DNA of 64,000 bases, from positions 24,392,853 through 24,456,852 of the forward strand of contig CM052358.1 of the NCBI GenBank assembly GCA_028551475.1, given 5' to 3'. This DNA is from Casuarina equisetifolia (Eukaryota; Streptophyta; Magnoliopsida; Fagales; Casuarinaceae). Numbering within the stretch: position 1 is the first letter of the stretch; the number at the start of each line of letters is the position of its first letter. The translations under genes and the position numbers were made by a program. The notes under the pieces are model-generated. The model had not been told where the DNA came from. It saw only the letters and a list, made by a program, of their open reading frames with translations, and ran no database searches. Below are positions 58,116 through 64,000 of this stretch, piece after piece.

Positions 58116-61100
58116 TCCCTCCCCACTTAACCACAACCCTCCCTTAAGGTTGAATTCTAGAAAATGTTCTTCAAACACTGCTGCATCAACCCATGTAGCC
58201 TTTTGTAACGGGAGACCTTGCCAATGGATTAAAAATTGAGCTCTTTTACTCCTTATTCTCTGGTCTAGAATGGCTTAAGGTTGTGGGCTAATGACATCTT
58301 CCTTCACTATGTATGCTGGTAATTTTGGCTACACCATTATATGATCTCCTATGGCCTTCTTTATTAAAGATACATGAAAAATGTTATGTACTTTAGACCC
58401 TTCTAGTAGTTTCACTCGATATGCCACTTCTCCAATCCTTTGCAAAATTTCAAAGGGACCATAATACCTTGGAAATAACTTGTGATTCCTACATACTGCC
58501 ACTGATGTTCCTCTATAAGGTTGGAGTTTTAGATACACTGAATCCCCTACCTGGAAAACCTTTTCCTTTTTGCTAGCACTGTAATATTTTTGCATTTTGT
58601 TTTGTGCCATTCTCAACCTTTCTTTTACGTCTTTCATTACCTCATTCTTATCTCTTAGCTCTTGATCCATAGTCTCTAAAATAGAAAACCCGAAATATAT
58701 GCTAAAAGAGTAGATGGTAGTCTTCCATACACTACTTCAAAAGGAGACATCTTAAGGGAACTGTGCATACTGGTATTATAGAAAAAATTTTCCCGCAACA
58801 GCCACTTAACCCAATCTTTAAGATGATCCGAAGTGAAACAACGCAAGTAAACCTCTAATGTCTTGTTTACTATCTCTAACTGAACATTAGTTTGAGGATG
58901 ATATGCGGTTGAAAAAATAAATTTTAAACCTTGCATCTCAAATAGATGCCATTAGAACCCACTAGTAAAGATAGTATCACGGTCACACACTATACTTCTT
59001 GGCATGCCATGCAATTTAAATACACTCTCAAGGAACATATGAGCAACACTGACTGCTGTATATGGATGAGCAATAGCCAAAAAATGGGAAAATTTAGATA
59101 ATTGGTCTACTATTACCATAATGACTTGTTTACCTCTAAAATTAGGAAGGCCTTCAATGAAGTCCATAGAAATATCATCCTAAATTTGAGCTGGAATTAA
59201 TAGTGATTATAGTAGGCCACTCGGTTTGGTATTCTGCCACTTAACTTGTTGATAGATTTGACATTCTTTTACAAATTTAAGCACACTTTTCTTCATATTC
59301 TTCCAAAAGAAAACTACCTTCACCCTTTGGAGGGTTTTCTAGTAACCTTCATGTGTAGATTCATGAATTTCCTTAATGATTTCTAGAATCAAGGCTGAAT
59401 CCTTGCACAAGAAAATCCTATTCTTAAAAATAATGACTCCATTATAATATTACCACTGACTCCCTACCTCTCCTGTGCTAATCTTATTCAATAGTTCTTA
59501 AGCTTCACTATTACTGCACACTTCTTCTTGTATAAGGGTTAACCATTCGGGTATTGGAATTGAGACTGCCTTTAGTTCCTCTTCCTTCATTTTCTTCGTA
59601 CTATTCTCCCCTAGTTCCTAATTACTCAACCCTCATACTTTCTCCCCTTTTGGAATTTCACTAAGACTACATTTCATCACTGGTTTCTTCTAATTAATTG
59701 TTTGTCCTATCATTATGGACTTATCAAGATCAAGTTTTTGCTCTGACATAGCCTCTTGAGAACTTTCACTATCTATAAATCTTCATCTCTTCTAGACAAT
59801 GCATCAACCACAGCATTTTCTTTACATGGCCAATAATAGATCTCAAAATCAAATCCTACCAACTTACTGAGCTAACTCTGCTGAGCTAGAGTTGTGATCT
59901 TCTAATGCCATAAATTCTGCAAGCTCCTTTGACCAATTTGGACAATAAACTTGGTCTTTAACAAATATTGCCTCCATTTCTTCACTGCTAGAATAAAGGC
60001 CAACAACTCCTTTTCGATTGTGGATAGTAAGAGGTTCTTTCCTTTTAGTGCTTGATTAAAGAAAGCAAGAGACCTACCTTCTTGGGATAAAATAGCTCCA
60101 ATTCCTATTGTATAAGCGTCAACAATTCCTACTCAACCAAGAATTGTTGAGAAAAATCTAGCAGTCTCAATATTGGAGCTTCAGTCATCTTAGTTTTCAA
60201 GGTTTGAAAGGCCATGGATGTTTCTCAACCCTACTGGAAAGAGTCTTTTTTGAGTAACTTGGTCATAGGAGCTACAATATGTCCATAATTCTTGATAAAT
60301 TTTTTGTAATACCTTGTTAGCCCTAGAAATCCCTTTAATGGTTTAACAGTTGTAGGTATCTACCATTCCATCATAGTTCTAACCTTATCATGCTCCATTT
60401 CTACACCTTTCTTAGTTATAACATAGCCTAAGTAATTAATTGTTCTTACCCCAAATGTGCATTTTTCAGTTTTTACATACAATTGGTTCTTCATAAGCTT
60501 TTCAAACACCAAACGAACATGTTCTCTATGCTCCATCCATGACTTGTTGTAAACTAATATATTATATAAAAAAAAAACTAACACAAAAGCACCCAAAAAA
60601 TCTTTAAATACCTTATTTATCAAGCTTTGGAAGGTTGAAGGTGTATTGCAAAGTCCAAAGGGCATTACTAGGAATTCATGGTGCTCTTGAGGTCTTTGGA
60701 ATGTTGTTTTTCCCACATCATTGGACTTCATCCAAATCTAATGATAACCATACCTTAAGTCCATCTTAGTAAAAAATCTTACCCCATTAAGCTTATCTAA
60801 GAGCTCATCAACCATGGGAATTGGGAACCCATCTTTAATGGTTTTCTTGTTTAGAGCCCTATAGTCTACATACATTCTCCAAGTACCATCCTTCTTCCTT
60901 ACCAAGATGACAGGAGAAGAGAAAGGACTGCAACTCTCTCGGATTACCCATTCCTCCATTAATTCCTACACTAATTTTTCTACTTCCTTCTTTTGTAAGT
61001 GAGGATATATGTAAGGCTTGTTAGTAACAACCTTAGAATCACTTTTAAGCACAATCTAGTGTTCATGCCTGTGGTGAGGTGGTAATCCATATGGTTTCTT

Positions 61101-62040
61101 AAAGATTTCATCATATTAGAGGCAAAGATCCATAATATCCTTCAGACAGAAGCCTTGTTGTTCCTTTTTCAGATTTTGAGAAGTTGATTTCATATGTAGA
61201 AACACCCCTTCTTTTTGTTGTTCAAGTAGTTTGTTTAGTTCAGAACTTCCTACAATCTTGTTTCTTAATTATTGATCACCCTATAGCTCAATTAATCTAC
61301 CTTTCTATATGAATGACATCTTTGTCTTAGCAAACTCCCATCTTACTTCACCTAAAGTGGCCAACCAGTGAATTCCAAGAATTACTCCCAAATTAGGGAT
61401 GGGCAAAATAAAAAATTCTGCTACCATTCTATTTCGTTGTAACACTATGGGCATGTTTAAGTAGAAACTTTCACCCAGAATCACTTCACCACTAACCACT
61501 CTACGTTAAATGTCTTAGCTGGATCTACTGTAAGCTTGAGTTTCTTAACCAATTAAGCACTTAGGAAGTTATGTGTGCTTCCCGAATCAACTAACACCAC
61601 AACTCATGTCATTTCCTCAGCTATGTTGCCTTGAATTCTCATTGTTTTTGAACACTTAACACCAAATAATATAGCTAAAGACAGTACTCTCATTATCCAT
61701 TTTAGAATCTTCCTCATCATATTCCTTAAAATCCATAACCTCCAGCAAAAACAGTTTCTTGCACTTGTGGCTAGGGGTGAAACGTTCATTATAATTAAAA
61801 CATAACCCCTTGGCCCTCCTATCCATAATCTCTAGTTAAGTAAGTTTCTTAACCGGCAAAGAAGGTTTATTCTCCCACTATTTTGGTTCCCCTCTTGTTC
61901 CTATAGGAAATTTCTTAGTGGTTGATAAAGCAGGATTCTTACTAGTTAATTCCTTAGCTTCAAACAATGGAGCAAATCAAATTGCAGCCGATAATGTGGA
62001 CCTTTCTCCTGTTCGTTGTTGGGCATAGCCGATACCACTT

Positions 62041-62504
62041 TGTAAGAATCTTGTTGCTGGTGTAAAGAATTAAACACAGAACAAGTAATAGGACGAGAGA
62101 TACTGACTGAAGAAAATGCCAAGAATGCTTGGAAGATTTAGCCTTTCTCCCAATGTTTTCTAATTTGGAATGAATACACGGATTGCTCAAGAAGGAACCC
62201 AAGACCTTTTCTGTTTACACAGACTGCTTTAAACTATTTTCAATGCCTTTCCTAAAGCCTCTTGCCCTTATTTATACAAGCCAATTAGCATAATAAACTC
62301 TTGCTAACTAAACAACAATCACAATTATTGAAAGACACTAACAAAATGGCCTTTAGTCATAACTGTCTTTAATCAATTATTAACCAAGCCTTATTAGTTA
62401 CAACTGCTCAACTAACAGTTTAACAGGACAACTGACCTCTACGTCCTCCTGCTGACTGAAGCCTTATTGACTGATGTGGCATAGCTTGTAAAAGGAATGT
62501 TACA
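62041..62504 (-). repeat. 5' LTR of the Ty3/gypsy element
   Basis: It is 464 bp, running from TGTAAGAATCTT to GGAATGTTACA on the + strand. On the minus strand its inner end is followed at once by AAGTGGTATCGGCTATG, which resembles the initiator tRNA-Met primer-binding site TGGTATCAGAGC. Confidence 0.9.
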
Positions 62505-62910
62505 GATCACAAGTTTAGTGTCAATGAACTCATTTTTGCAAAATCCTTTTACTCTACAGTAACAAACCAACCTCTATATACCTTTCTCTTTGAGCCACCT
62601 TTGTCAATTTCATTTCACTACAAGGTTGGCATCACCGTTGTATATCTTCTGAAATTTCATTAGGTCTCTATAGCGCACCATAAGTTTAAAAGCTTGGCAA
62701 GTAATGATCTTGATTTCATTGTCGAAACAGGTAGACATTGAAGTGCCTGAAGATTTGCCCTTGAAAGAAGCACATGCCATTGGAGAGACCTTACAGATTA
62801 AGCTAGAGAAACTTCCTGAAGTTGAGCGGGCATTTGTTCATCTTGATTTTGAATGTGAACACAAGCCGGAGCACGTGGTTATCAGCCGCCTGCCCGATAG
62901 TCAACCTTGA

Positions 62911-64000
62911 ATTTTGAATGCCTAAAACAGTTCCAATTAAAGCACTTTCGCTACGTGCCTCTCAATCCGTTCTACATTTGTTCTTCCTTTTTTGGTTGTA
63001 ATGATGGCCCTTTGTAAATGGTTTATACAGTTACACACTAGTATATGTGCTAATGAGTTTTGTAACAGTAGTTGTAATGGAAGGAATTCTCATACTAGAG
63101 TTGAAATATTGTGAACAAGATAAGAACGACAAATACATACCATTTTATGAATCTATAATAAGGCAAAATTCGAAGCCCATTAATATAGGATCACATCAAT
63201 AAGCCCGTCAAAATTGGGCAAACATGTATATAAGTTTCTTATGACCAAACTCAAACGGTTCCATAAAGCTTTTTGCAAGTGGAGATATGGTGGGCCGTTA
63301 GGGTATGTGCTTCCTCCCACATCCAGACACCATCAGATTGGTGGTCAGTCGACTAACCCATAACAAATTATTGATTTGGGTGGTAGAGATCGTGTGACCA
63401 ATATAGATAAAAAAAAATACTAATGAATGTAATTTAGAGTAAACCAATTTCTATGCTCATGAAGGTAGAAATCTATGATATTTGGGGCCTCCATATAGTT
63501 CTCTCACTTTGGTTTTGGTTTGTCATGGTTCACAACACTAAAAACTGGCGTTCTCAAAGTTTCATATTTATTAGCAATCATGGAATAAACAAAAATTCAA
63601 AAATTATAATTCAAAACCTATAATTTATTTTTACTAGTAAAATGTTCACCTCCACACATTACCAATTTGTTATAAAAGAAAACACTATTATAAATAACAC
63701 TAATGTGAAACATATATCTTTATTTCAATATATCTCATTATATCAAATATGAGAAACATTTTTTATAAAAATTTAATCTACACAAAATTTAGTGCTTCTT
63801 AAAACTTATACTCTAATATTATTATTTTTTTACTTAAAAAAGTGTACATCAATAAATTAAAAGAATAATATATTAACATTATAATACATCTAAATTTTGA
63901 GGTTTACTTCTAATTTTTATTTCACACCTAGTGACTCCTACCACTCAAGATATTTTCATGTAACAACTACTATCACCCAAGATGGTGATATTTCTTGACA
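62911..64000. repeat. Downstream flank of MTP copy B and start of a third duplication unit
   Basis: 62911-63389 matches the 3' flank of copy A (51340-52111). From about 63390 (GGTGGTAGAGATCGTGTGACC) to the window end the sequence matches the beginning of unit 2 at 52112-52670, reaching GATATTTCTTGACA, just before the coding-like segment. No gene is contained in the visible part. Confidence 0.75.

Larger units (their letters stand above)
57646..62509 (-). mobile_element. Ty3/gypsy chromovirus-type LTR retrotransposon in MTP copy B intron 6
   Basis: The element reads on the minus strand and is flanked by GATCA at 57646-57650 and 62505-62509. LTRs are 57651-58115 and 62041-62504 (465 and 464 bp, TG..CA). 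Next to the 5' LTR is a PBS-like TGGTATCGGCTATG. The domain order is gag zinc knuckle remnant CFNYNERFTPSHKC (about 61745-61830), retroviral-type protease remnant with LGIHWLATLG (61305-61499), reverse transcriptase (60360-60959), RNase H region, integrase core with FIFSTAYHPQTN (58676-59167), C-terminal domain with GDSVYLKLQPY (58329-58670), then a chromodomain with FLIHWQGLP (about 58140-58255) and a polypurine tract at 58116-58127. The catalytic FxDDILVYS-type motif reads LYNILVYN. Stops and frameshifts are many. Copy A intron 6 is the empty site. Confidence 0.9.
53944..62910 (+). pseudogene. Metal tolerance protein pseudogene, copy B (retrotransposon in intron 6)
   Basis: All seven exon positions of copy A are preserved: 53944-54148, 54372-54567, 55137-55335, 56322-56500, 56592-56742, 57187-57317 and 62731-62910. 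Exon 2 is 196 bp instead of 197; the lost base changes GACCCTGAAGTC to GACCCTAAGTC, and the frame then meets TGA within about 10 codons. Exon 6 has CACCCTTGAGTC where copy A has CACCCTCGAGTC, a CGA-to-TGA nonsense change. Conserved positions are also altered in exon 4 (for example ALWIYCK to ALWKYCK). Intron 6 has grown to 5.4 kb by a Ty3/gypsy insertion. The last exon remains almost the same as in copy A, so the decay is recent relative to the duplication. A full-length transporter cannot be made from it. Confidence 0.92.

Overview
This is nuclear DNA from a flowering plant, most likely a dicot. The genes have GT-AG introns, the non-coding DNA is very AT-rich, class III peroxidases and a plant Mn-type cation diffusion facilitator are present, and Ty1/copia, Ty3/gypsy chromovirus and LINE remnants lie throughout. 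I cannot name the species from sequence alone. Every recognisable gene is on the + strand; both large retrotransposons are on the - strand.

Region 1 (about 0.95-37.8 kb) is a class III peroxidase cluster that has grown by segmental duplication. Three genes look complete (3879-6690, 30686-33764, 35412-37652). Each has four coding exons of exactly 213, 192, 166 and 455 bp and encodes 341 residues. Two copies are broken. One, at 8054-9160, has a 10-bp tandem expansion, lost splice sites and no last exon. The other, at 28073-28200, keeps only 128 bp of exon 1. Promoter-like modules outnumber gene bodies (six proximal copies against five bodies). Between the genes lie a five-unit array of about 1-kb tandem repeats (9161-14105), a degenerate copia fragment, a near-full-length but dead copia element (about 17271-22025), AT-rich repeats of about 200 bp, 5'-truncated LINE tails in both orientations, and short retroposons with clear target-site duplications.

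Region 2 (37.8-45.1 kb) begins with about 3 kb where I see no gene. It then carries one intact gene for a circularly permuted GTPase of the YqeH/NOA1/BPG2 type (593 residues, three coding exons, predicted organellar), with a telo-box promoter and GAA repeats in both transcribed flanks.

Region 3 (45.4-64.0 kb) is a tandem duplication of a metal tolerance protein gene (MTP9/MTP10-like, Mn-CDF). Copy A (47223-51339) is intact: seven exons, 413 residues. Copy B (53944-62910) keeps all seven exon positions but has a 1-bp deletion in exon 2 and a nonsense codon in exon 6. Its last intron holds a 4.85-kb chromovirus-type Ty3/gypsy element with TG..CA LTRs, a PBS, a polypurine tract and a GATCA target-site duplication. 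The start of a third duplication unit is visible from about 63.39 kb to the window end.

The main story is birth-and-death evolution in two tandem gene families, with retroelements inserted into the duplicated segments. I found no clearly new biochemical system. The least explained items are the 1-kb tandem array, the orphan promoter modules, the exon-wise mosaic similarity of two peroxidases, and an unidentified duplicated coding-like segment at 52663-53025.
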